In this document: piece by piece, positions 26,930 to 34,181 of the stretch
Position numbering within the stretch: the stretch's first letter is position 1
How the letters are laid out: every line of letters starts with the position of its first letter
NCBI RefSeq assembly: GCF_003696365.1
Contig: NZ_RFFM01000001.1
Coordinates: 1,441,852 to 1,505,851 of the forward strand
Length of the DNA: 64,000 nucleotides
Direction: 5' to 3'
Source of the DNA: Stutzerimonas zhaodongensis
Lineage (GTDB): Bacteria > Pseudomonadota > Gammaproteobacteria > Pseudomonadales > Pseudomonadaceae
Made by a program: the position numbers and the translations under genes
The notes under the pieces: model-generated
Seen by the model: the letters and a program-made list of their open reading frames with translations, nothing else
Database searches by the model: none
Told to the model about the DNA's origin: nothing

Positions 26930-27416
26930 ACTTATAATCTCTCTAATTTTACCCGCCATTGTAGGTGCGACCATCTACAAACTGGGAATAAACTTTTCGA
27001 CGGTCGGCATTCAAAAAACCTCTGACATAACACTATCCATCTCCGGAATGATATTTACAATCATGGGCGTATGGATCGCCTTTATATACCCCAACGCAAT
27101 ACTTAGGTTAAAAAGCAAAAAATTAGAACCCACTGACTTTACCGAAAACGAGGAGGAGAAGGAACGTCTAGGGCGAATTGTGGGCTCTATTATTCAGTCC
27201 TCTCTCGTAGCAACAGCCATCTTAATAGCAAATTTATTAAGCGCTGCTTTTGATAACCCACTACAACAAAGCACAACACCAGCGATAGCAGCCATCATAA
27301 TTTCTGCAGCGATTTTACAGATCGAAGGCGTTATCCAAGTAATTCGTTCAAACATAGATTTTTTAAACGATTTGCACAGCAAATCATCAAGAAAAAAGAC
27401 GGAACAACAACTATAA
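26922..27416 (+). CDS. Four-TM membrane protein, RexB-like
   Basis: 164-aa protein starting at GTG 26922 with GGAGG 6 bases upstream, overlapping the preceding stop by 8 bases, so the two are co-translated. There are four hydrophobic segments (residues about 3-19, 38-57, 86-109, 119-140) joined by a charged loop (KSKKLEPTDFTENEEEKER), plus a Lys-rich tail. Size, four-TM topology and position after a cytosolic partner match lambda RexB (144 aa, four TM, ion channel in phage exclusion). Sequence similarity by eye is weak. The function is therefore inferred from arrangement, not shown. Confidence 0.6.
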   Translation: MLRLIISLILPAIVGATIYKLGINFSTVGIQKTSDITLSISGMIFTIMGVWIAFIYPNAILRLKSKKLEPTDFTENEEEKERLGRIVGSIIQSSLVATAILIANLLSAAFDNPLQQSTTPAIAAIIISAAILQIEGVIQVIRSNIDFLNDLHSKSSRKKTEQQL

Positions 27417-27480
27417 GCAAAGATAAGTCGAAGATTTATTTCTTCGTCACCCTTTTCTACCGTTTCGCCCTTACGGCGAG

Positions 27481-27515
27481 TTACTTTCTCTTTGCTCGCG
27501 CGAAAGAGAAAGTAA
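27481..27515. repeat. Inverted repeat TTACTTTCTCTTT/AAAGAGAAAGTAA
   Basis: Perfect 13-bp arms with a 9-base loop GCTCGCGCG, in the 253-base gap after the RexB-like gene. This motif is familiar from proteobacterial intergenic DNA. It could also act as a terminator for the upstream pair. Confidence 0.6.
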
Positions 27516-27517
27516 TC

Positions 27518-27537
27518 AGCGAGGTAGCCTGGAAGAA
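27518..27537 (+). repeat. AGCGAGGTAGCCTGGAAGAA dispersed repeat, copy 1
   Basis: The same 18-20-base sequence recurs at 29191, and shortened at 29217 and 31241, each time shortly after the end of an accessory gene. GTGGAAAAGGCTTCACCG follows here at 27541, matching 35906. Confidence 0.65.
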
Positions 27538-27669
27538 CGGGTGGAAAAGGCTTCACCGTTTTTACGAGATGCTGCTGCGCTGGATGAATTTTAACAAACC
27601 CTCGCAATTATCGGACAAGCGGCAGCCGCACATGGAAGAATAATGTACGCAACCTCATAGGAGAGAGCA

Positions 27670-28509
27670 ATGAAAGAGACTTTTTACTGGGCAACTTCAA
27701 ATGTTACAACCTTAGCGAGTATTGCAAACGCCATCTTCGTTACGGTTGTTTTTATTACAATTTATCTAAGGGCGGGATCTGTGCTTTTCATGCGAGACCG
27801 TATCTGGGTGCTCCTCGGAGGCAAGAGCAAGTTCAACATAAATTCATTTCAAAGACTAAGAGACAATGAAAGGGAGCTTGAGCATTTTAGGTTTGAATTC
27901 GGCGTGCCAGCGATCGATTTAATAGAGGCCGAATCTTTCGAACGCTGGGTCACAACTAAAAACCTGCCATTACGGGAAATAAGTCGCGCAAGTAAGTACA
28001 TTGACTGGAGTGATTTCGCAGACCTCAAGATTAAACACAGGAACTTTAGGGCTCGAAAGTTCTTCGCAGCACTGGGCGCAATATTCATATATTTACTGAT
28101 GACCCTCAGTTTCGCGCTAGGGAGCTCTAAATACGTAATGGCGAGCCTTCCCAACACTAGTTATTTCTACTTATCTGAAAACAATATCAAGTTTTCGCTG
28201 CTGAGTGACTATTCATTAAATTCCCAAACCTGTGACTCACCTCAGATTCTATCCAGTATTAGCAAGGAAAGTGGTTTTACTACCCTAAGACTTAGCGAAT
28301 TTTGTAACGACCTCCCCAAACCAGAGACTAAGGAGAGAATTAATAAAAGTCTTGTTGCGCAACGAATTGCGCTGCTGACATTAGGTTTTTTTAGCCTTGC
28401 CTCTTTCTTTTTACTTATTAGATATGTGTCTAGAGTTTATGCGGCCCTAAGACTGAAAGACAGGCTAACAAATATGGATAAACCGCGCTCAACCGCCTCA
28501 ACTGATTAG
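27670..28509 (+). CDS. Three-TM membrane protein, possibly DUF6216 family
   Basis: 279-aa protein with GAGAGAG before the ATG. TM1 is at residues about 13-33, a cytosolic domain runs from about 34 to 130 (RAGSVLFMRDRIWVLLGGK, then charged helices), TM2 is at about 131-152, an extracytoplasmic loop with two cysteines (188 and 212) follows, and TM3 is at about 233-252. The MRDRIW segment after TM1 reminds me of DUF6216 proteins, which have no known function. Codon use is AT-rich like the rest of the island. The GIY-YIG gene starts 15 bases downstream, so the two probably form an operon. Confidence 0.6.
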   Translation: MKETFYWATSNVTTLASIANAIFVTVVFITIYLRAGSVLFMRDRIWVLLGGKSKFNINSFQRLRDNERELEHFRFEFGVPAIDLIEAESFERWVTTKNLPLREISRASKYIDWSDFADLKIKHRNFRARKFFAALGAIFIYLLMTLSFALGSSKYVMASLPNTSYFYLSENNIKFSLLSDYSLNSQTCDSPQILSSISKESGFTTLRLSEFCNDLPKPETKERINKSLVAQRIALLTLGFFSLASFFLLIRYVSRVYAALRLKDRLTNMDKPRSTASTD

Positions 28510-28524
28510 CAAGGTAGCGTAGCA

Positions 28525-29178
28525 ATGGAAACGAACCTTAGCTTCCCCGATGTAATACGTATAATCCTTAAAGATCATCCATTGGGGCTAACCCCCCAAG
28601 AAATCAGAGAAATAGTTAAGTCTAGCTACCCATTATACTACGGCACGGAATCTCACCATCGGAACGTATTGAACGGAAACTACAAAGATCTCGATCATGC
28701 GCTGCTGGCTAGAATATATATTGGCTGCCGCAACGCTCGCGATATATTTGTTGATAAAACCCAAAAGCCTCACCGCATGTCATTAGAGGTCGCCGCGGAA
28801 CCGAGCGAGTTTGAGGCCGAAGAATCCATAGAAGGAGAAAGCCTAGAGAAGCTCGCCAATGACGTAGGTACTCTCTACGTACTCGGCACTAATCTTTTTA
28901 CTGCGGATGGAATGGAAATAATAAAAATCGGAATCACGACAGGTGCCATAGAGAGGCGTATAACACAACTCTATACCACCGGGGTCCCTTTTCGTTTTCG
29001 CGTCATATCGCAGCTTGAAACATCGAACTACTCAAAGCTTGAGCAAGGTCTGCATTGCTTGTTTGACCGCTACCGGATCAATAAAGCTCGGGAATTTTTT
29101 ACGTCCGAGTGCCTTGAACACATTGACGACCTGATTCACATTCATAACAAAATAGAACGATCTCGCTTAAAACCCTAA
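28525..29178 (+). CDS. HARE-HTH-like plus GIY-YIG (T5orf172/MUG113) nuclease
   Basis: 217-aa two-domain protein. The N-terminal helix-turn-helix (residues about 6-80: FPDVIRIILKDHPLGLTPQEI) resembles the HARE-HTH/winged-helix domains found in restriction proteins. The C-terminal domain (about 113-205) is a GIY-YIG nuclease of the T5orf172/MUG113 type: GTLYVLG, KIGIT at 134-138, paired Arg144-Arg145, metal-binding Glu173 in KLEQGLHCLF, and REFF at 189-192. The catalytic set looks complete. AAGGTAG precedes the ATG. It follows a three-TM protein, and the pair suggests a membrane sensor or effector coupled to a DNA nuclease. Confidence 0.75.
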   Translation: METNLSFPDVIRIILKDHPLGLTPQEIREIVKSSYPLYYGTESHHRNVLNGNYKDLDHALLARIYIGCRNARDIFVDKTQKPHRMSLEVAAEPSEFEAEESIEGESLEKLANDVGTLYVLGTNLFTADGMEIIKIGITTGAIERRITQLYTTGVPFRFRVISQLETSNYSKLEQGLHCLFDRYRINKAREFFTSECLEHIDDLIHIHNKIERSRLKP

Positions 29179-29190
29179 TTCGATATGCAA

Positions 29191-29232
29191 CGAGGTAGCC
29201 TGGAAGAAATGGCGTAGCGAGGTAGCCGGGGA
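29191..29232 (+). repeat. GCGAGGTAGCC repeat, copies 2 and 3 in tandem
   Basis: CGAGGTAGCCTGGAAGAA at 29191-29208 and GCGAGGTAGCCGGGGA at 29217-29232, beginning 12 bases after the GIY-YIG stop. The full 29179-29701 gap is 523 bases and holds only repeats and a transposase remnant. Confidence 0.65.
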
Positions 29233-29284
29233 AGCACGCGTTCTGGCACGTCGATGCATCGGCGGTGTGGGCGGGTGTGATGGC

Positions 29285-29314
29285 GTAGGGTGGATAACGC
29301 TTCGCTTATCCACC
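29285..29314. repeat. GTAGGGTGGATAACG...CGCTTATCCACC palindrome
   Basis: Inverted repeat GGTGGATAA-CGCTTCGC-TTATCCACC, the cleanest member of the GGGTGGA repeat family in the window. Confidence 0.65.
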
Positions 29315-29357
29315 GAAACCAAGCCACCGCCAACACCACGCTCAAGGATGAGCTGCC

Positions 29358-29456
29358 ATGGCTCGATACCACCGCGCACAGGTGCCGGGCGCAACTTATT
29401 CCATGGCCAGTTCGCATAATCGTCAAAGCAACCCACAGGTTAGCCATCTCGACTAA
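29358..29456 (+). pseudogene. Probable remnant of a REP-associated tyrosine transposase (RAYT)
   Basis: A 32-codon frame beginning MARYHRAQVPGATY, very like the usual RAYT N terminus (MxxYRRAxVPGATYFFTV). It then breaks off after SMASSHNRQ and stops. The HUH catalytic part is absent. It lies between GGGTGGA-type repeats and a GGGGACAGATTTATTTT element often seen near such genes. It is too short to be functional, and identification rests on about 14 residues. Confidence 0.45.
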
Positions 29457-29514
29457 CTGCGGCACCACGCTAATCGCCTCTGACATCCCTCTAGAGAAAA
29501 CCGATACTGGAAAA

Positions 29515-29540
29515 GGGGACAGATTTATTTTCTAGTCCCC
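29515..29540. repeat. GGGGACAGATTTATTTT...GTCCCC inverted repeat
   Basis: Ends GGGGAC and GTCCCC bracket an AT-rich core. I know this motif as a common companion of IS200-like/RAYT transposase genes. A degenerate partner, CGAAGATTTATTTCTTCG, occurs near 27429. Confidence 0.5.
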
Positions 29541-29701
29541 TACCTACGCTCTTCCTGGCGGAAACGGCACCCAATCCGCTGACTTTTCTCCTTGTTCGCT
29601 TCAACAACCGTCAGTCAGGGAACGACAAAAACCTCTTGCTGACTTATCCTCATATCGGCACATTGCCCGGCGCAATCATTTAGCCATCACAAGGACGCGA
29701 T

Positions 29702-30598
29702 ATGGCACGCCGCCGCAAGCAATCCCCTTTCGAAGACCTGATCGATCTTGCTGCCTTGTTGCCTTGGTGGCTCACCCTGCCGCTTGCGCTCATCGCGTAC
29801 CTGTGGCTTCACAGCATCGCAATCTCACCGATTCCGACAGTTGCCAATCCAGCCGACTTTGGCAGTCACATGTCCGGCATGATGCTTCGCGGATTGGCAG
29901 TGCCCGCGCAGTACTTACTCCCCGCTGCGCTGGTAATCGGAGCCATCGCTTCGGTTGTCGCCCGAATGCGACGCAAGAAGCTCTTCAACTCCATCGCAAG
30001 CACCGAAAACACCCTTGAATCCATCAGCTGGCGCGAGTTCGAGCTACTCGTTGGTGAAGCATTCCGGCGCAAGGGCTTTACCGTTGAGGAGACCGGTCAA
30101 GGCGGAGCGGATGGCGGGATTGATCTAGTGCTCCTAAAGGACGGCGAAAAGTACTTGGTTCAGTGTAAGCAATGGCGCCGCCAGCTGGTTCAGGTGAACG
30201 TAGTGCGTGAGCTATTCGGCGTCATGGCAGCCGAGGGGGCGAAAGGCGGATTCGTCGTGATCTCAGGCCGGTTTACCGAAGATGCTAAGGCGTTTGCCCG
30301 CGGCAAGAATCTGCAACTGATCGAAGGCGTCGAGCTTAGCGACATGATTCGTCAAAGCCGCGCGACTGCAGCGCGCCAGAAGTCGCAACCTACTACCAGC
30401 AAAGCGCCTTACCAGCCTACATCGGTCTCGTCAGACACACTTGTACAACCCCATCGCGCAACACGACCCTCCTGCCCTACTTGTCAGGCACCGATGGTAC
30501 AGCGCGTGGCAAAACGAGGAGGCAACGCTGGCAACACGTTCTGGGGTTGCTCGCAGTACCCAAAGTGCAAGACCACGCAAAACGAGATACCCACGTAG
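29702..30598 (+). CDS. Membrane-anchored Mrr-type nuclease with topoisomerase zinc finger
   Basis: 298-aa protein. It has two N-terminal TM segments (residues about 21-41 and 68-87) and an Mrr_cat restriction-endonuclease domain (about 105-215) with WREFELLVGEAF, catalytic GGADGGIDLVL (Asp141) and VQCKQW (Gln154, Lys156). The C-terminal C4 zinc finger of the topoisomerase I type starts at CPTC (Cys258) and includes GCSQYPKCK. An AAGGA ribosome site precedes the ATG. This architecture is widespread and generally annotated as restriction endonuclease. A role in destroying modified or foreign DNA is inferred from the Mrr domain. It is GC-richer than the genes upstream, so it may be an older resident of the locus. 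Confidence 0.85.
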   Translation: MARRRKQSPFEDLIDLAALLPWWLTLPLALIAYLWLHSIAISPIPTVANPADFGSHMSGMMLRGLAVPAQYLLPAALVIGAIASVVARMRRKKLFNSIASTENTLESISWREFELLVGEAFRRKGFTVEETGQGGADGGIDLVLLKDGEKYLVQCKQWRRQLVQVNVVRELFGVMAAEGAKGGFVVISGRFTEDAKAFARGKNLQLIEGVELSDMIRQSRATAARQKSQPTTSKAPYQPTSVSSDTLVQPHRATRPSCPTCQAPMVQRVAKRGGNAGNTFWGCSQYPKCKTTQNEIPT

Positions 30599-30710
30599 CG
30601 GAAGTTTTAAGCGCGAAGAAAAGAGGATGAATTCCTTATCCCCGGCTCTGCGGGCTGGAACGCAAGTTACTTGAACAAACTTAACGAATAGATCAGATAA
30701 GGAACTATTG

Positions 30711-31235
30711 ATGATTCTTCGATGGTTAGGAATTATAGCTTTACTTACTTTTGCCTCAGGATGTTCTAACCATCAGTACAAAACCTATTTGGGCAACGTG
30801 GACGATCCGGCAATTGAGATCCTAGATTTATCCAACGGCGCAGCCGATGCGCCAGTCATCCACTTCGACACAGTGCAATACCGCGACGTAGGCATCCCGT
30901 TTCATAGATTGCTGCTGGCAGTTCAAGTTGACGGAGCACGCTTACCGCACGCTGGCCGGCATTCCTTAATGAATTTTTCGGGCTATCAGGCCATCCGGCT
31001 GGCACCAGGGAAGCACACGATTGAATGGTGTTGGATATCTATGAATAAGCTCGGCACCGGCGGCGGCATATGTGGTCTAGGCGTCAACGATATAGAGCTG
31101 GAGGCCGGCAAGCGTTATCTCGCGACATGGTCTACTGCTACTAGCATCAAGGGCCCGCCTCAGCGAGAGCAGATGGAAATTAAGGTTTCATCCTTTGTGC
31201 TCGACCGTGACACCAAGCAACAGGTCTACCCCTGA
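30711..31235 (+). CDS. Small outer-membrane-type lipoprotein of unknown function
   Basis: 174-aa lipoprotein. The ATG at 30711 has AAGGA 7 bases upstream (a TTG one codon earlier is less likely). The signal peptide ends in a lipobox LLTFASGC, with the lipid Cys at residue 18. The mature part has alternating beta-like stretches (YQAIRLAPGKHTIEW, VNDIELEAGKRYLATW) that resemble the carboxypeptidase/PEGA-like folds seen in small bacterial lipoproteins. I do not recognise a family. The residue after Cys is Ser, so no inner-membrane retention (Asp+2) is predicted. Confidence 0.7.
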   Translation: MILRWLGIIALLTFASGCSNHQYKTYLGNVDDPAIEILDLSNGAADAPVIHFDTVQYRDVGIPFHRLLLAVQVDGARLPHAGRHSLMNFSGYQAIRLAPGKHTIEWCWISMNKLGTGGGICGLGVNDIELEAGKRYLATWSTATSIKGPPQREQMEIKVSSFVLDRDTKQQVYP

Positions 31236-31240
31236 AGTGA

Positions 31241-31253
31241 AGCGAGGTAGCCT
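31241..31253 (+). repeat. AGCGAGGTAGCCT repeat, copy 4
   Basis: Short copy of the repeat at 27518, starting 6 bases after the lipoprotein stop. A diverged ATGGATAAAGGCTCCGCC unit follows at 31264. Confidence 0.6.
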
Positions 31254-31413
31254 ATAAGTGATGCATGGATAAAGGCTCCGCCGTTTCCACGCTACGCTTA
31301 CCGAAGTCCCTCTGGCGAAGGACATCACCCGAGCGCCCCATCGGGAAACTCACTTATTCTGGCGTGAACAGACGGCAGGGTTACTTCACCCCGCCGCCTA
31401 ATCGGCTAGGGAA

Positions 31414-32520
31414 TCAGCGCTGCGTAACAACCGCGCTATTGCCGATGCCGTTTTGCATGATGCTCGCCGAGTTAGCGCTCAAGTCACCGCTAGGGCTGAC
31501 TTGGGTGAGCGATGCGAAGTTGGCAGTACCAGTCTGAGAGATGACTCCGGAATCGTTAGTCCCGTTATAGAAAACACCCCCAGACTGTGACGCCTCAATG
31601 ATGTTGTCCGCTCCATTCTGAGCGATATCGAGCGAACTGTCGTCGCCACTTTGAATAACGTCGACAGAATTGTTCTGGCCGTTGGAGTAACCAGTAACGC
31701 TGACATTTATGCCGGACTGACTAATCGTCAATCCGTTGCCAGCACCTACTTGATCGAAGTTGACATCGGCCCATGCTCCGCCTGAGCTAACTTGCGCCAA
31801 GTTACCTTCACCTTGCTGGTACAGGTCTACTGTGCCGCCTGGGTAGCGGCCACCCGAAGACTGAGTCACGTAGGCATCGTTGAAGCTACCGTTCTGCTCG
31901 ATATTGGTGCTGGCATAGGAATCGGAATATTGGTCGAGCTCAACATTGTTGTTATTGCCGATCTGCAGAACGTTAGCCCCACTACCTGTTTGGGTAGCCG
32001 ATACGTCATTCGAATCCCCGATCTGCGTAACGCTGATGCTGCTCATTTGCCCTGATTGCTCGACTTCAACGAAGTTGTTGATGCCGTCTTGCGTGGTTCT
32101 GGCGTAGGTCACATTAGCGTCAAGCTGCTCGATAATTGCTTCGTTCCCCTGCCCAGTCTGGTCGATGAGGGCCGTCAGCTGAGCATTGTCAAAAGGCAGC
32201 TGGTAAACAGTCGCAACGTTTGCCTCACCGTTCTGGTTTACCTCGGCAGTTGACTCCCATCCGTCCTGCCGGATATCCAACAGATTTCCGGCGCCACGCT
32301 GAGTGGTCTGAATTGTGAGTTCTGCGCCTTTCTGATCAATGATCGCCTGGTTGGAAACACCTTCCTGCAACGTAGCAGCCGAAACGTTCTGATTTGCCTG
32401 CTGTGTAATCTCTGTGAGGTTGGAATTACCGATCTGCTCAGAAGTAGCGGTGCCAGCAGCGTGAGCCTGGGCCATCAATGTCAGAGATATTGCGGCAGCG
32501 AGAATTGAGCGTGAGAACAT
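31414..32520 (-). CDS. Curlin-repeat (CsgA/CsgB-like) secreted protein
   Basis: 368-aa protein with a Sec signal peptide (MFSRSILAAAISLTLMAQAHA, cut before AGT). About fifteen curlin-type repeats of 19-24 residues follow, each close to Q-x-G-x(2)-N-x(5)-Q: for example IGNSNLTEITQ, QTGQGNEAIIEQ, QIGDSNDVSATQ, QNGSFNDAYVTQ and QNGIGNSAVVTQ at the end. Such repeats form amyloid fibres. E. coli CsgA has only five repeats, so this is a long version. No csgE, csgF, csgG or second curlin gene lies nearby, so secretion would need machinery elsewhere. The ATG at 32520 is chosen for the signal peptide; one 14 codons upstream is possible. Confidence 0.85.
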   Translation of the reverse strand: MFSRSILAAAISLTLMAQAHAAGTATSEQIGNSNLTEITQQANQNVSAATLQEGVSNQAIIDQKGAELTIQTTQRGAGNLLDIRQDGWESTAEVNQNGEANVATVYQLPFDNAQLTALIDQTGQGNEAIIEQLDANVTYARTTQDGINNFVEVEQSGQMSSISVTQIGDSNDVSATQTGSGANVLQIGNNNNVELDQYSDSYASTNIEQNGSFNDAYVTQSSGGRYPGGTVDLYQQGEGNLAQVSSGGAWADVNFDQVGAGNGLTISQSGINVSVTGYSNGQNNSVDVIQSGDDSSLDIAQNGADNIIEASQSGGVFYNGTNDSGVISQTGTANFASLTQVSPSGDLSANSASIMQNGIGNSAVVTQR

Positions 32521-32853
32521 TGTTATGAGTCCGGTAGATGGGGAACTCAGATCCTTAGTCATAAGCCGAAAGATTAGTATGGACCGAACGATTGGTTCTA
32601 AGCCGAAGCTAGCTCAAACCCGCTATTTGACGAGTTCTGGTACGTGATCTAGGGAGGCGCTACAGATGCCCTTTTAGGTTCACTACCTGGCGAGCGGAAG
32701 ACGTCAAGGTCGCGATCCACCGTCCCAAAGCCGCTTCTGGACACGCTCGCGAAAACCACGGAGGCCATCATCGTCGTGACGTCTGAGCGCGCCCTACTCC
32801 ACAGTTCGCCTGGGCACGGCAACGACGCCCGTCAGCGCCACAAAGGACCACAG
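32521..32853. other. Intergenic region between divergent curlin and EamA genes
   Basis: 333 bases with no supportable gene. It should hold promoters for both divergent genes. GAACGATTGGTTC at about 32585-32597 is a short palindrome (GAAC...GTTC) and the only structure I see. Confidence 0.4.
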
Positions 32854-33711
32854 ATGAAAGATTCAGCCCGCGGCTTGCTGCTCGTAACGAGCGGCATCTT
32901 CGTACTCAGCTTCGATGGCCTGTTGGTGCGCCTGGCGCAGGCGGATGGCTGGAGCATCGTGTTCTGGCGCGGGTTGTTGATGTTCTTGGCGCTGGGCGTG
33001 TTCTCGCTGTCCGCCAAGAGCCGAGCCAGCATCATGAAGCACTCGCTGATCAGCGCCGGCTCGGCCTTGTTGCTGGCGTTTACTTCGATCTTTTTTGTGC
33101 TGGCGGTCATCCATACCACGATTGCCAATGTGGTGGTCGTGCTCAGCACAGCGCCCCTTTTCGCCGCCCTCTTCACCCGCTTCTTCCTGCGTGAACGAGT
33201 GGCCTTGCATACCTGGCTCGCAATCGGCGCGGCGGCGCTGGGGATCGTGATTGTGTTCGCCGGAACCTTTACTCCGACGGATCTGGCCGGTAATGGCTAT
33301 GCGCTGTTGTCTTCAGCGGCGGTGGGCGCGAACCTCACGTTGTTACGCCGCCACCCGGCCATTGACCGGATGCCGCTCATTGCGCTGGGCGGGTTGGCAG
33401 GCGCGCTGATTGCGTTGCCTAATGCCCAGCCGTTCGGCCTGGGCGCAACGAGCTACTGGGCGTTGGCAGTGATGGGCCTTGTGCAGATGCCGCTGGCCAC
33501 GCTGATGATCAATAACGCGACCCGCTACCTGCCCTCCGCTGAAGTCGCGCTGTTCTATCTGCTGGAAAGCGTGCTGGGTTCGCTGTGGGCCTGGTACTTC
33601 CTGCACGAAACGCCCGCCAGCGCGACGCTGTACGGCGGAGCACTGGTCATCGCGACGCTGGTGGTACACGCCGGCTTGACCTTGCGCCCTCGCGCCGCGC
33701 TGCCGGCCTGA
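32854..33711 (+). CDS. EamA/DMT-family transporter
   Basis: 285-aa integral membrane protein with about ten TM helices from two EamA repeats. The first repeat has LLLVTSGIFVLSFDGLLVRLAQADGW-type features and VVLSTAPLFAALFTR, ending in RER. The second ends in YLLESVLGSLWAWYF with the typical FLHETPASATLYGGALVI stretch. Drug/metabolite transporter proteins of this type usually export amino acids or other metabolites; the substrate is not readable. The start at 32854 has AAAGGA 7 bases upstream. It stands alone. Confidence 0.85.
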   Translation: MKDSARGLLLVTSGIFVLSFDGLLVRLAQADGWSIVFWRGLLMFLALGVFSLSAKSRASIMKHSLISAGSALLLAFTSIFFVLAVIHTTIANVVVVLSTAPLFAALFTRFFLRERVALHTWLAIGAAALGIVIVFAGTFTPTDLAGNGYALLSSAAVGANLTLLRRHPAIDRMPLIALGGLAGALIALPNAQPFGLGATSYWALAVMGLVQMPLATLMINNATRYLPSAEVALFYLLESVLGSLWAWYFLHETPASATLYGGALVIATLVVHAGLTLRPRAALPA

Positions 33712-34181
33712 ACGAGAACCCGGCCTCTTCGGATATCCGCCTCGGGCGATGGATGAATAGCTCGACTACGTCGTGTAGGCCAAGCAGCAAGGCAGCGTGA
33801 GTAAGGCGTGGGGACTACCGGAACGCCAAATCACCCTCTTCTCGCATCGATGCCGGGCTTGGCTATCCATGCCGTAACTGGCCAGATGCACCGTGCAATC
33901 TTTGCCATGACTGGCCTGTTCCCTGATCCAGACGCCCCACCAAATGCTCCCATTTGACGGTAACGCAGACGTCGCTGTCGCAAGGGGAGCCGTCTTGCAG
34001 CTTGATCTTGTGTAAGCATGGTCGAATGCCTGAAAAGTCAGGCAAGACCACGCGTGCCGGAATCGTGGTTATGCTTGTTGGCTTTGGCGCTCAGCAGGCT
34101 CGCGCATTTGATAACAAAGGTAGTAGGCAGCCGAGGGGCAGGACACGCACGGATAAGCTGAATAAACATTGGAGGGTAAGC
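33712..34181. other. 470-base region without a supportable gene
   Basis: Minus-strand frames at 33863-34051 read IKLQDGSPCDSDVCVTVKWEHL and look mildly protein-like, but they break off and have no ribosome site. This may be a gene remnant. GGAGGG at 34171 is the ribosome site of the next gene. Confidence 0.3.

Noticed and set aside
33863..34051. Small minus-strand gene before the BCCT transporter
   Set aside because: Only a weakly protein-like fragment (KLQDGSPC) with no ribosome site; competing frames overlap. At most a remnant.
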